In this document: piece after piece, positions 14,753-23,026 of the stretch
How positions within the stretch are numbered: position 1 is the stretch's first letter
Layout: every line of letters starts with the position of its first letter
Assembly: GCA_022510665.1 (NCBI GenBank)
Contig: JAFLSZ010000011.1
Span: 1-34,585, forward strand
DNA from: Lachnospiraceae bacterium
GTDB taxonomy: Bacteria > Bacillota > Clostridia > Lachnospirales > Lachnospiraceae
Direction: 5' to 3'
DNA: 34,585 nt
Translations under genes and position numbers: made by a program
Notes under the pieces: generated by a model
Database searches by the model: none
The model's input: only the letters and a program-made list of their open reading frames with translations
What the model was told of the DNA's origin: nothing

Positions 14753-14857
14753 GTATCATAGGAAAATGCCTTGCATTTCCTATGATACAAAAAGCCCTTC
14801 GGGCAGGATGCGCACTCGCACAAAAGGAAATTTGCCGCAGGCGGCTGTGCTCGGCGC
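14749..14857 (+). repeat. Structured intergenic element, copy B (B12 leader)
   Basis: Overlapping the terminator T-tract, a 19-bp-class hairpin runs from TTGTATCATAGGAAAATGC (14751-14769) to GCATTTCCTATGATACAA (14773-14790). Then come GCCC-TTC-GGGC, GCG-CACT-CGC, GGAAATTTGCCGCA and GCTCGGCGC. The order of parts and several blocks match copy A at 12908-13030. T-runs lie on the 5' side and A-runs on the 3' side, so the hairpin itself is not a plus-strand terminator. Confidence 0.55.
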
Positions 14858-14858
14858 G

Positions 14859-14920
14859 CAAAGTGTTCAAGCCCCTCATGAATGAGGGGAGGGGGAGTTG
14901 AAGTGGGCTTGATCACTTTG
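14859..14920 (+). repeat. Long imperfect hairpin before the first B12-operon gene
   Basis: Arms 14859-14874 (CAAAGTGTTCAAGCCC) and 14905-14920 (GGGCTTGATCACTTTG) pair over 16 positions with one mismatch. An inner perfect helix CCCCTCAT/ATGAGGGG (14872-14879 with 14882-14889) competes for part of the arm. It adjoins copy B and lacks a T-tract. It lies 50 nt upstream of the first ATG. Confidence 0.55.
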
Positions 14921-14971
14921 TTCTGTTACTCAAAAATATAAACCGCAGATTACTGCAGAAAGAGGAGAGAT

Positions 14972-15394
14972 ATGAAGAAATATGTTATGTTGCTGCTTGC
15001 CGGATGTATGGCCCTGTGCCTTTTTTGCGGATGCGCCAAGAAGGATACAAAGGAGGGAACCGATACGAAAGACGGCGTTTATTCGATTGAACTTACCTTT
15101 GAAGGCGGAACCGGAAAAGCGGTGATTCTTTCCCCGGCGACCGTCACGGTAACGGGGGACACTAAAATAGCGACGGTGCGGTGGAACAGTCCGAATTATG
15201 ATTATATGATTGTGGACGGGGAAAAGTATCTTCCGGTCAACATGGAAGGAGATTCCGTTTTTGAAATTCCGGTAAAAGCGTTGGATGAGGCGATTACCGT
15301 AATCGGCGACACGGTCGCGATGAGTAAGCCCCGCGAGATTGAATATACGATTACGTTCCATTCCGATACGATGAAACCGGCAGAATCAGAATAA
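14972..15394 (+). CDS. Small NEAT-like lipoprotein, first gene of the B12 operon
   Basis: A 140-residue lipoprotein. The signal peptide MKKYVMLLLAGCMALCLFCG is followed by lipidated Cys21. The mature domain is predicted all-beta: YSIELTFEGGTGKAVILSP, WNSPNYDYMIVDGEKYLPV and FEIPVKALDEAITVIGDTVA, ending in EIEYTITFHSD. The strand pattern and the late 'F-pV-aLdeaitV...Y-i-F' region resemble NEAT-type (iron-transport-associated) domains, which bind haem in Gram-positives. That assignment is tentative. AGGAGAG lies 5-11 nt before the ATG. Its position right after the cobalamin riboswitch and 11 nt before a BtuF-like gene suggests it handles corrinoids or another tetrapyrrole at the cell surface. 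Confidence 0.7.
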   Translation: MKKYVMLLLAGCMALCLFCGCAKKDTKEGTDTKDGVYSIELTFEGGTGKAVILSPATVTVTGDTKIATVRWNSPNYDYMIVDGEKYLPVNMEGDSVFEIPVKALDEAITVIGDTVAMSKPREIEYTITFHSDTMKPAESE

Positions 15395-15405
15395 GGAGAG
15401 AAGGC

Positions 15406-16560
15406 ATGAACAGAGGAAAAAAAGTAATTGCGGTATATTTATTGCTTTTAACGGGGCTGTTGGGGCTGTGCGGCTGCAGTGCTCCTTCCTCTGCGTCCGG
15501 CTCACGAAAGGGAACGGAAGATATTGAACTTATTTACGAAGGCAGCATGGAACTGCGGTACGCCGAAAATTTTTCCGTGGACTATTACCGGGGAGGTTAT
15601 GTGCTTCTTACATTAAAGGAAGGCGAGAAGTTTCTTATAGTGCCGGAAGGAGAAGCGGTTTTGGAGAAAACAAAAGAAGATGCCGTGGTTTTGCGGCGTC
15701 CGTTGAATAATCTGTATTTGGTCGCGTCGGCCGCCATGAATATGGTCTGTGAACTGGACGCGCTGGATACGGTCACGCTTTCGGGGCAGAAGGCGGACGG
15801 ATGGTATATTGAAGAAGCCAGACAGGCAATGGAGAGCGGGAAGCTGCTTTATGCCGGAAAATACAATAAGCCGGATTATGAACTGATTTTGTCTCGGAAT
15901 TGTTCGCTTGCCATTGAGAACAAGATGATTTCCCATGCTCCGGAGGTAATAGAAAAGCTGGAGGGGTTTGGGATTCCGGTTATGATAGATTATTCCAGCT
16001 ATGAATCCCATCCGATGGGACGAGTGGAATGGATAAAGTTTTACGGGGCGCTGCTTGGAAAGACGGAACAGGCGGAAAAAGCGTTTGAAAAGCAGGCGGC
16101 GGTTTTGGAACAGGTAATGGCGGAGGAAACAACGGGCAAGTCGGTGGCGTTCTTTTTTATTACCGCGAACGGTATGGTTCAGGTAAGAACTCCATCCGAT
16201 TATGTGCCGAAAATGATAGAGCTTGCGGGAGGAAGATATATTTTTGAGGAACTTGGGGAGAAAGGGGAAAGCGGCTCCACGATGAATATACAGATGGAGG
16301 AGTTTTACAGCACTGCAAAGGACGCGGATTTTTTAATCTATAACAGCACCATTGACGGCGGAATTGCGTCTTTGGAGGAACTTTTGGAAAAAAGCGGGCT
16401 GCTTGGGGATTTTAAGGCTTTTCGGGAGGGAAATGTCTGGTGTACGACCAATGATATGTACCAGCAGTCCATGTCCATCGGTTATCTGATTGAAGATATC
16501 CATAATATGCTTTTGGGAGATGAAACGGCGGAAATGAAATATCTTTTCCGTCTGGAATAG
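15406..16560 (+). CDS. ABC transporter substrate-binding lipoprotein (BtuF/FepB-like)
   Basis: A 384-residue lipoprotein with signal peptide and lipobox ending LCGC (Cys24). The mature part has the periplasmic-binding-protein type III (BtuF/FhuD) pattern: an N-terminal lobe with DALDTVTLSGQKADGW, a linking helix, then GFGIPVMIDYSSYESHPMGR and LAGGRYIFEELGEKG, and the C-terminal lobe with DADFLIYNSTIDGG and SMSIGYLIEDIHNMLLG. It captures substrate for the permease and ATPase encoded next. Placement under a cobalamin riboswitch makes corrinoid the best guess; siderophore, haem or cobalt chelates remain possible for the family. It starts 12 nt after the NEAT-like gene behind AAGGAGAG. Confidence 0.88.
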   Translation: MNRGKKVIAVYLLLLTGLLGLCGCSAPSSASGSRKGTEDIELIYEGSMELRYAENFSVDYYRGGYVLLTLKEGEKFLIVPEGEAVLEKTKEDAVVLRRPLNNLYLVASAAMNMVCELDALDTVTLSGQKADGWYIEEARQAMESGKLLYAGKYNKPDYELILSRNCSLAIENKMISHAPEVIEKLEGFGIPVMIDYSSYESHPMGRVEWIKFYGALLGKTEQAEKAFEKQAAVLEQVMAEETTGKSVAFFFITANGMVQVRTPSDYVPKMIELAGGRYIFEELGEKGESGSTMNIQMEEFYSTAKDADFLIYNSTIDGGIASLEELLEKSGLLGDFKAFREGNVWCTTNDMYQQSMSIGYLIEDIHNMLLGDETAEMKYLFRLE

Positions 16561-16569
16561 GAGGCCGGG

Positions 16570-17592
16570 ATGCCGAAGGAAAGGAAAGTCAGATATATTC
16601 TTGCCTATGTACTGCTCGGAATCAGCGTGGTACTGGGGTTGATTTGCAATATCTGTATCGGAAGCGTGAAAATTTCTTTCTCGGATATTGTGAATAGTTT
16701 TTTGGGAAAAGAAATCAATGAAACCGCGCAAAGAATTTTATGGGAGATTCGCTTTCCGAGAGCGGTGGCGGCGGTACTCCTTGGCGGGGCGCTGGTGCTT
16801 TCAGGGTATCTTTTGCAGACGTTTTTTCACAACCCGATTGCCGGGCCGTTTATCCTCGGCATTTCTTCCGGTGCGAAGATGGTTGTCGCGCTGGTGATGG
16901 TATTTTTTGCGGGAAAAAGTATGCGGACCACTTCGTGGACAATGATTTTTGCGGCTTTTATAGGGGCAATGATATCTATGGGGTTTGTTTTATTAATTTC
17001 CAATCAGGTCAGTCATATGTCGATGCTGATTGTCGGCGGGGTAATGATTGGTTATATCTGTTCGGCGGTTACGGAGCTTGTGGTAACGTTTGCGAGCGAC
17101 GCGCAGATTGTCAATCTTCACGACTGGTCCAGAGGAAGTTTTTCGGGAACCACATGGGAGAATGTGGCGGTAATGGCGGAAGCGGTACTGTTGACATCCG
17201 TCATCGTCTTTTTTATGTCAAAACCCCTTAGCGCCTATCAGCTCGGAGAGGCCTACGCGAAAAATATGGGAGTCAGGCTCCCTGTACTCAGGGCGGGGAT
17301 GGTTGTTTTGTCAGGCATTTTGTCCGCGTGTGTCGTCGCGTTTGCGGGACCGGTATCGTTTGTGGGGATTGCGGTGCCGCATCTGGTAAAAAGTCTTCTC
17401 GGGACCGCGAAACCGCTTGTGATGATACCGGCGTGTTTTTTGGGCGGAAGCGCGTTCTGTCTGTTTTGCGATTTGTTGGCGAGAACCGCATTCGCGCCGA
17501 CCGAGCTGAGTATCAGTACCGTTACCGCGGTCTTTGGCGCGCCGGTGGTTCTGTGGGTTATGATAAGGCGTAAGAAGGAGAGGGAAGCGTGA
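16570..17592 (+). CDS. FecCD/BtuC-family ABC permease
   Basis: A 340-residue polytopic membrane protein of the FecCD (type II importer) family with about nine to ten hydrophobic helices. Family signatures include IRFPRAVAAVLLGGALVLSG (with LLQTFFHNPIAGPFILGISSG following), WSRGSFSGTTWENV and GPVSFVGIAVPHLVKSLLG. It forms the transmembrane channel for the vitamin B12 or metal-chelate importer together with the preceding binding protein and the following ATPase. It begins 9 nt after the binding-protein gene with a GGAGG SD at 16560-16564, and its stop overlaps the ATPase start region. Confidence 0.93.
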   Translation: MPKERKVRYILAYVLLGISVVLGLICNICIGSVKISFSDIVNSFLGKEINETAQRILWEIRFPRAVAAVLLGGALVLSGYLLQTFFHNPIAGPFILGISSGAKMVVALVMVFFAGKSMRTTSWTMIFAAFIGAMISMGFVLLISNQVSHMSMLIVGGVMIGYICSAVTELVVTFASDAQIVNLHDWSRGSFSGTTWENVAVMAEAVLLTSVIVFFMSKPLSAYQLGEAYAKNMGVRLPVLRAGMVVLSGILSACVVAFAGPVSFVGIAVPHLVKSLLGTAKPLVMIPACFLGGSAFCLFCDLLARTAFAPTELSISTVTAVFGAPVVLWVMIRRKKEREA

Positions 17593-18701
17593 TGGGGTAT
17601 TATTTTGAGACGAAAAAATTATCGGTCGGATACCGGAAACGCCCGCTTATTCAAAATATTGAAATCGGGTTAAATAAGGGAGAAATCCTGACGTTAATCG
17701 GGCCGAACGGGGCCGGAAAGTCTACGATTTTAAAAAGTATTGCAAAACAGCTGAGTCCGATTGGCGGCTTGATTTACATAGACAGGCAGAGTTTAGAGAG
17801 TATGTCGGGGGCGGAATTGTCGCAGAAAATGGCGGTAGTGCTGACCGATAAAATAAAAACCGAGATGATGACCTGTGAAGATGTGGTTGCCACGGGACGC
17901 TACCCGTATACCGGCCGGTTTGGGATTTTATCCGGGGCGGATAACGCGGCGGTGAAAGAAGCAATGGAGCTTGTGAATGTAACCGGTATTCGGGAGCAGG
18001 ATTTCCGGCGCATCAGCGACGGACAAAGACAGCGGGTTATGCTCGCGCGGGCGATTTGTCAGGAGCCGGAGATTCTTATTCTCGATGAGCCTACGTCCTT
18101 TTTGGATGTAAAATATAAACTGGAATTTTTGTCGATTTTACAGGAAATGCGAAAAAAAAAGGGACTTACGGTTATTATGTCCCTGCATGAACTGGAATTG
18201 GCCCAAAGGGTTTCCGATAAGATACTCTGCGTCAACAAAAGCCGTGTGGAGCGGTTCGGAACGCCGGAGGAGGTTTTTACGCCGGGATACATAGCAGAGC
18301 TATTCGGAATCTCGACGGGCAGTTTTGATGAGGAAAACGGCAGCATGGAACTGGAAGCTGCGGCGGGGCGGCCGGAGGTTTTTGTAATTGCGGGCGGAGG
18401 ATGCGGAAAAGCGGTATACCGCAGACTGCAAAGAGAAGGAACCGCGTTTGCCACGGGGATTTTATTTCAAAATGATTTGGATTACCCGCCTGCGAGGGCG
18501 CTGGCAGCGGAAGTAATCACGGCGGAAGGGTTTGAACCGATTACAGAAGCATTAGTCGAACAGGCGAAACAAAGAATAGATTCCTGTAAACGGGTCATTT
18601 GCTGCAAAACTTGTTTCGGAAGTCTGGAAGCCGCCAATCGGGAACTGCTCGCGTATGCAAAGAGCAGGGGAAAAGTGACGGAAGGCGGTTCGGAGGGATA
18701 A
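17592..18701 (+). CDS. ABC transporter ATPase (BtuD/FepC-like) with unexplained C-terminal domain
   Basis: A 369-residue ATPase counted from ATG 17592; a GTG at 17589 is one codon upstream. Walker A is GPNGAGKST (37-45), the signature is the variant SDGQRQR (142-148) and Walker B is [12 protein letters not shown] (D165, E166). The first 250 residues match FepC/BtuD-type importers and would drive the FecCD permease, with which its start overlaps. Residues about 258-369 form an extra domain beginning [20 protein letters not shown] and containing a cysteine group VICCKTCFG (337-341). The GGGCGK stretch looks like a nucleotide- or phosphate-binding glycine loop, but the domain is not recognised. 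It might act in regulation or in processing imported corrinoid; this is inference. Confidence 0.92.
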   Translation: MGYYFETKKLSVGYRKRPLIQNIEIGLNKGEILTLIGPNGAGKSTILKSIAKQLSPIGGLIYIDRQSLESMSGAELSQKMAVVLTDKIKTEMMTCEDVVATGRYPYTGRFGILSGADNAAVKEAMELVNVTGIREQDFRRISDGQRQRVMLARAICQEPEILILDEPTSFLDVKYKLEFLSILQEMRKKKGLTVIMSLHELELAQRVSDKILCVNKSRVERFGTPEEVFTPGYIAELFGISTGSFDEENGSMELEAAAGRPEVFVIAGGGCGKAVYRRLQREGTAFATGILFQNDLDYPPARALAAEVITAEGFEPITEALVEQAKQRIDSCKRVICCKTCFGSLEAANRELLAYAKSRGKVTEGGSEG

Positions 18702-18702
18702 T

Positions 18703-20205
18703 ATGGCAAAAGTTATTATGATACAGGGCACAATGTCAAACGCGGGAAAAAGTCTTCTTGCGGCGGGGCTCTGCAGAATTTTTAAACAGGACGGATATCG
18801 GGCTGCGCCTTTTAAATCTCAGAATATGGCTTTGAACTCTTTTATTACCGAGGAGGGGCTTGAGATGGGAAGGGCACAGGTAATGCAGGCGGAAGCCGCC
18901 AAAATCAAGCCGATGGTCTGCATGAATCCGATTCTTTTGAAACCGACGAACCATATGGGCTCTCAGGTGATTGTAAACGGCGAAGTATTGGGAAATATGC
19001 GGGCAAAAGATTATTTTGCCTATAAGAAACAGTTGATTCCCGATATCAAAAAAGCGTTTCGAAAGCTTGAAGAATTTGCGGATATTATTGTGATAGAGGG
19101 AGCCGGAAGTCCGGCGGAAATCAATTTAAAAGAGAACGATATTGTGAACATGGGAATGGCGGAAATGGTAGACGCGCCGGTGCTTTTGGTAGGAGATATC
19201 GACAGGGGCGGTGTGTTCGCGCAGCTTCTCGGAACGCTGATGCTGTTGGAGGAAAAAGAGAAAAGCCGTGTAAAGGGCCTGATTATTAATAAATTCCGGG
19301 GAGATAAGTCGATACTGGACCCGGGAATTGTAATGTTAGAAGAAAAGGGAAAGATTCCTGTCACGGGCGTTATTCCGTATATGGAGCTTTCTTTGGAAGA
19401 CGAAGACAGTTTAACCGAACGTTTTTCAAAAAAGGAAGCGGCCTGTATTGACCTTGCGGTAATACGTTATCCGAGAATTTCCAATTTTACGGATTTTAAC
19501 GTATTTGAGCAGACAGACGGCGTAAGCGTAAGATATGTGACCTCCGTAAAAGAACTGGGACGGCCGGATTTGGTTTTTCTGCCGGGAAGCAAGAATACCA
19601 TGAGCGACTTGACATGGATGCGCCAAAACGGTTTGGAAGCCGCAGTCAAGAAACTGGCGGAAGATATTCCGGTGTTCGGTATCTGCGGCGGGTATCAGAT
19701 GCTGGGGCATCAGATTTCCGACCCCGCAGAGGTGGAGGAGGGCGGAACGATGCGCGGTATGGAACTTCTGCCGGTTGTTACCGTGCTGAAAGAGGAAAAA
19801 AGACGCCGTCAGGTATCCGGCGTAATCAATGAAGTGCGGGGAGCGCTTTCCGCGCTTTCGGGGCAGCCGTATGACGGTTATGAAATACATATGGGAGAGA
19901 CGCGGATAATAGGAGACGGGCAGGCGGCAGAGTACGCGGACAAAGGAGAAAAAAACACGGCAGTATGCGCGGACGGTGCGAATGTATTCGGTTCGTATAT
20001 ACACGGGCTGTTTGACAAAGGAGATACTGCGGCTGCCGTTGTCAAAGCGCTGGCAAAGCGAAAGGGAATTTCTGTTGAGAACGGAGTTTTTGAGGATTAC
20101 CGGACGTTTAAGGAAAAACAGTATGACAAGCTGGCGGACACCATGAGAGAGTATCTGAATATGGAGGAAATCTATGGAATGCTCAGAGAAGCTCGTTTGG
20201 AATGA
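18703..20205 (+). CDS. cobQ: Cobyric acid synthase
   Basis: A 500-residue glutamine-dependent amidase (CobQ/CbiP) that amidates side chains b, d, e and g of adenosylcobyrinic acid a,c-diamide. The N-terminal P-loop-like domain has [19 protein letters not shown] and [11 protein letters not shown], which are diagnostic for Cob[16 protein letters not shown] and [10 protein letters not shown] follow. The C-terminal class I glutamine amidotransferase domain has [11 protein letters not shown] (nucleophile Cys328) and GSYIHGLFD (His434). The ATG follows the ATPase stop by 1 nt, with CGGAGGG as SD. Its 3' end overlaps cobT by 32 nt, indicating coupled translation. Confidence 0.96.
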   Translation: MAKVIMIQGTMSNAGKSLLAAGLCRIFKQDGYRAAPFKSQNMALNSFITEEGLEMGRAQVMQAEAAKIKPMVCMNPILLKPTNHMGSQVIVNGEVLGNMRAKDYFAYKKQLIPDIKKAFRKLEEFADIIVIEGAGSPAEINLKENDIVNMGMAEMVDAPVLLVGDIDRGGVFAQLLGTLMLLEEKEKSRVKGLIINKFRGDKSILDPGIVMLEEKGKIPVTGVIPYMELSLEDEDSLTERFSKKEAACIDLAVIRYPRISNFTDFNVFEQTDGVSVRYVTSVKELGRPDLVFLPGSKNTMSDLTWMRQNGLEAAVKKLAEDIPVFGICGGYQMLGHQISDPAEVEEGGTMRGMELLPVVTVLKEEKRRRQVSGVINEVRGALSALSGQPYDGYEIHMGETRIIGDGQAAEYADKGEKNTAVCADGANVFGSYIHGLFDKGDTAAAVVKALAKRKGISVENGVFEDYRTFKEKQYDKLADTMREYLNMEEIYGMLREARLE

Positions 20206-21271
20206 TTACACGAGAGAAAGTTTAAAACGCATACAAATCGATGCCCCGGATGAAGATGTCCGAAGAAAAGTGCTGGCAAACTGGGACGCCGTGGCAAAGC
20301 CTTTGGAAGGAATGGGAAAATTTGAAACCCTTACGGCGCAGATTGGGGCGGTTCTTGGGACGGATATTATCGACATTTCCCAAAAGGCGGTGCTTATTTT
20401 GTGCGCGGATAACGGGATTGTGGAAGAAGGCGTCAGCCAGTCCGGTCAGGAGGTTACGGCAGCGGTCGCCAAATCGATGGCAAAAAAGCAGTCTGCCGTC
20501 TGTAAGATGGCAAAAGCCGTCGGTGCAAAGACAATTCCCGTAGATATCGGAATCAACGGGGAAGAACGGATACCGGGAGTGCTTGACAGGAAAATACGGC
20601 GCGGCACGAGAAATTTCAGAAACGAACCCGCAATGACGGAAGAAGAAGCGGTGCGGGCAATTTCGGTCGGGATTGACTTGGTATGGGAGGCGAAAAAGGA
20701 AGGGTATCGGATTCTTGCGGCCGGAGAACTCGGAATCGGAAACACGACGACAAGCAGTGCGCTCGCGGCGGTGCTGCTTGCCTGTACGGCAGAGGAAGTT
20801 ACGGGTCGGGGTGCCGGATTGGACGATGCGGGACTTTTGCGGAAACGGCAGATTATTTCGGAAGCTCTTAAAACGTATGAGTTGAACCGGACGAATCCGG
20901 TCGGGGCGCTGACAGCTGTCGGAGGGCTGGATATTGCCGGACTTGCCGGAGTCTGTATCGGCGGGGCACTCTATCATGTTCCGGTTGTACTGGACGGTCT
21001 TATCAGTGCCGTGGCGGCGCTTCTCGCGGAAAAAATTGTTCCGGGAACAAAAGCCTATCTGCTTGCTTCCCATAAAGGGAAAGAGCCGGCAGTGGAAAAG
21101 CTGCTGAAAGAACTGGGACTTATGCCTGTAATCGACGCCGATATGGCGTTAGGAGAGGGAACCGGGGCGGTTATGATGCTTTCCCTGCTGGAAACGGCAT
21201 TGCAGGTATATTGTGACAGAACAACTTTTTCGGATATCCGGATAGAACAGTACAAGAGGTATACGGAATAA
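20174..21271 (+). CDS. cobT: Nicotinate-nucleotide--dimethylbenzimidazole phosphoribosyltransferase
   Basis: A 365-residue enzyme that transfers phosphoribose from nicotinate mononucleotide to the lower-ligand base, giving alpha-ribazole phosphate. Recognisable parts are [19 protein letters not shown], the segment [33 protein letters not shown], and the C-terminal [13 protein letters not shown] with the catalytic Glu. The start is within the cobQ 3' end, with GGAGG at 20163-20167. The stop shares an A with the cobU ATG. Which base is used (dimethylbenzimidazole, adenine or phenolic) cannot be told; no bza genes are in the window. Confidence 0.95.
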   Translation: MECSEKLVWNDYTRESLKRIQIDAPDEDVRRKVLANWDAVAKPLEGMGKFETLTAQIGAVLGTDIIDISQKAVLILCADNGIVEEGVSQSGQEVTAAVAKSMAKKQSAVCKMAKAVGAKTIPVDIGINGEERIPGVLDRKIRRGTRNFRNEPAMTEEEAVRAISVGIDLVWEAKKEGYRILAAGELGIGNTTTSSALAAVLLACTAEEVTGRGAGLDDAGLLRKRQIISEALKTYELNRTNPVGALTAVGGLDIAGLAGVCIGGALYHVPVVLDGLISAVAALLAEKIVPGTKAYLLASHKGKEPAVEKLLKELGLMPVIDADMALGEGTGAVMMLSLLETALQVYCDRTTFSDIRIEQYKRYTE

Positions 21272-21810
21272 TGATGACGGTAATTATCGGCGGAAGCGGG
21301 AGCGGAAAATCCGCGTATGCGGAAGAATATACGATAACGCATTCCGAAGGAAAGAAAATGTATTATCTTGCGACAATGCAGGTGTATGACGAAGAAGGGC
21401 AGAGAAAGGTGGAGCGGCACCGGGAACTTCGGAAGGGCAAAGGATTTTTTACGGTGGAACAGCCGCGCTCGCTATGTGAGGCGGCAGAGCTGTTTGGCGC
21501 GGAGGAAAAGACGGTGCTGTTGGAATGTATGTCAAATCTTGTTGCCAACGAGATGTTTTTTACGGAGCCGCCGAAACCCGCTTATGAGGCAGCGGAAACG
21601 GTTGTAAAAGAAGTGGAATTGTTAAAAGAGGCGGTCTCTCATCTTGTCGTTGTTACGAACAACGTGTTTGAGGACGGGATACCGTATGATGAAACCACGA
21701 CGGCATATATGTGGGCATTGGGAAGCGTAAATGAAAAACTTGCCGCCGCGGCGGAGGAAGTAATTGAAGTGGTTGTCGGGATTCCGGTGTTTTTAAAGAA
21801 AGGAGAGTAA
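21271..21810 (+). CDS. cobU: Adenosylcobinamide kinase / adenosylcobinamide-phosphate guanylyltransferase
   Basis: A 179-residue enzyme that phosphorylates adenosylcobinamide and transfers GMP to make adenosylcobinamide-GDP. The P-loop IIGGSGSGKSAYAEEY is intact. ERHRELRKGKGFFTVEQP contains the histidine expected to carry GMP. LLECMSNLVANEMF and TNNVFEDGIPYDETTTAYMWALG followed by the NEKLAAAAEEVIEVVVGIPV segment complete the family pattern. Start and stop of cobT and cobU overlap by one base (TAATGATG); the second ATG at 21274 is an alternative. A shorter CobU-like gene lies two genes downstream. Confidence 0.93.
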   Translation: MMTVIIGGSGSGKSAYAEEYTITHSEGKKMYYLATMQVYDEEGQRKVERHRELRKGKGFFTVEQPRSLCEAAELFGAEEKTVLLECMSNLVANEMFFTEPPKPAYEAAETVVKEVELLKEAVSHLVVVTNNVFEDGIPYDETTTAYMWALGSVNEKLAAAAEEVIEVVVGIPVFLKKGE

Positions 21811-21815
21811 AGGAA

Positions 21816-22580
21816 ATGAAGTTTATAAAGTCTTTTTTTATAGCGTTTTCTTTTTATTCGAAAATACCGGTTCCTCAGTTTGAGTGGAAACAGGAAGACA
21901 TGAAATACGCGCTCTGTTTTTTTCCGTGGGTCGGCGCGCTCATCGGCGTATGCGTTTACTTCTGGGGTGATTTCTGCCTTAGACGGGAAGTCGGTGTATT
22001 ATGTTATACTTTCATTGCGGCCGCCATACCGTTACTGATTACGGGAGGATTTCATGCGGACGGGTTTATGGACACCATGGACGCGTTCCATTCCTATCAG
22101 CCAAAGGAAAAGAAACTGGAAATTTTAAAAGATTCCCATATCGGGGCGTTTTCGGTACTTATGCTTGCATTATACGGCCTGCTTTATCTGGGCGCGTTTT
22201 CGGAAATTCAGGACAGGGTATTGTTAAGGATTGTATGCGGAGGCTTCTTTTTGTCACGGTGTCTCAGCGCGGTTGCGGCGGTTTCGTTTCCGGCCGCGAA
22301 AAAGGAAGGGCTCTTGTATCTGTTTTCAAACGCTTCGCAAAAGAGAACGGTGAGAGCGGCGGCAGGCATACAGGCGGTGCTTGGCGTCGGGTATATGCTG
22401 TTACAGTCGCTTTTTGCGGGTGCCGTGGTTACGGCGGCGGCGCTTTTGGCATTTGGGTATTATTATTATCGCTGTAAAAAGGAACTGGATGGGATTACCG
22501 GAGATACCGCGGGCTATTTTGTGCTTCTTTGCGAAGGAAGTATTGTGGCCGCGGCGGCGCTTTTGAGTATTTTCGGCTAA
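21816..22580 (+). CDS. cobS: Adenosylcobinamide-GDP ribazoletransferase (cobalamin synthase)
   Basis: A 254-residue integral membrane enzyme that joins adenosylcobinamide-GDP with alpha-ribazole (phosphate) to give cobalamin (phosphate). The active-site motif GGFHADGFMDTMDAFHS (about residues 77-93) carries the acidic residues D82, D86 and D89 that bind Mg2+. Several hydrophobic helices follow, with GITGDTAGYFVLLCEGSIVAA near the C-terminus. It starts 5 nt after cobU with AAAGGAG-type SD at 21800-21806. It acts with CobU and CobC in loop assembly. Confidence 0.94.
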   Translation: MKFIKSFFIAFSFYSKIPVPQFEWKQEDMKYALCFFPWVGALIGVCVYFWGDFCLRREVGVLCYTFIAAAIPLLITGGFHADGFMDTMDAFHSYQPKEKKLEILKDSHIGAFSVLMLALYGLLYLGAFSEIQDRVLLRIVCGGFFLSRCLSAVAAVSFPAAKKEGLLYLFSNASQKRTVRAAAGIQAVLGVGYMLLQSLFAGAVVTAAALLAFGYYYYRCKKELDGITGDTAGYFVLLCEGSIVAAAALLSIFG

Positions 22581-22642
22581 AAACCGGAAAGGGAGAAGGA
22601 AAAGAAAAAGGAAAGAGATAAGGAGAAAAGAAGGAGAGGGAT

Positions 22643-23026
22643 ATGGACTTAATTATCGGCGGTTACGCACAGGGGAAGTTAAATTATGTGCTTGGAAAAT
22701 ATCATTTGGAACAAAGCGCGGTATGGGATAAAACGATACCAAAGGAAGAACTGCGGGACGGGACGCGTGTGGTTGTGAACCGCTTTCATGAATGGATAAA
22801 AGAACGTATGCAAAACGGCGGAGTTTTGGAGGAGGAACTTTCCGGATTTTTGGACAGGTGTCCGGACTGTATTATAATCAGCGACGAAGTCGGAAACGGT
22901 ATCGTGCCTCTGGAGGCGTTTGACAGAGAATACCGGGAGAGACTCGGGAAAATTCTTATAATGCTCGCGGGGCGGGCAAAAGAAGTGGAGCGTGTGGTAT
23001 GCGGAATCGGACAGAAAATCAAATAA
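22643..23026 (+). CDS. Short CobU-like protein with degenerate P-loop
   Basis: A 127-residue protein related to CobU/CobP but shorter than the 179-residue enzyme upstream. The N-terminus LIIGGYAQGKLNYVLGKY aligns with the P-loop, but Leu13 replaces the Ser/Thr needed after GK. The middle part is shortened. The C-terminus CIIISDEVGNGIVPLEAF with EYRERLGKILIMLAGRAKEV matches the CobU C-terminal region, including the EVGxGIVP motif. It may be a catalytically altered or regulatory paralog, or use other residues for nucleotide binding. The 62-nt gap before it (22581-22642) is almost pure purine and supplies several SD-like sequences (AAGGAG at 22634-22638 region). It overlaps cobC by 28 nt. Confidence 0.78.
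   Translation: MDLIIGGYAQGKLNYVLGKYHLEQSAVWDKTIPKEELRDGTRVVVNRFHEWIKERMQNGGVLEEELSGFLDRCPDCIIISDEVGNGIVPLEAFDREYRERLGKILIMLAGRAKEVERVVCGIGQKIK

Noticed and set aside
14751-14790. Hairpin interpreted as an insertion-sequence end
   Set aside because: There is no transposase, no paired distal inverted repeat and no target-site duplication visible.
14562-14901. Open frames of 80 to 107 codons in the B12 leader
   Set aside because: They cross the riboswitch 3' end, both terminators and the structured element; no SD supports them.
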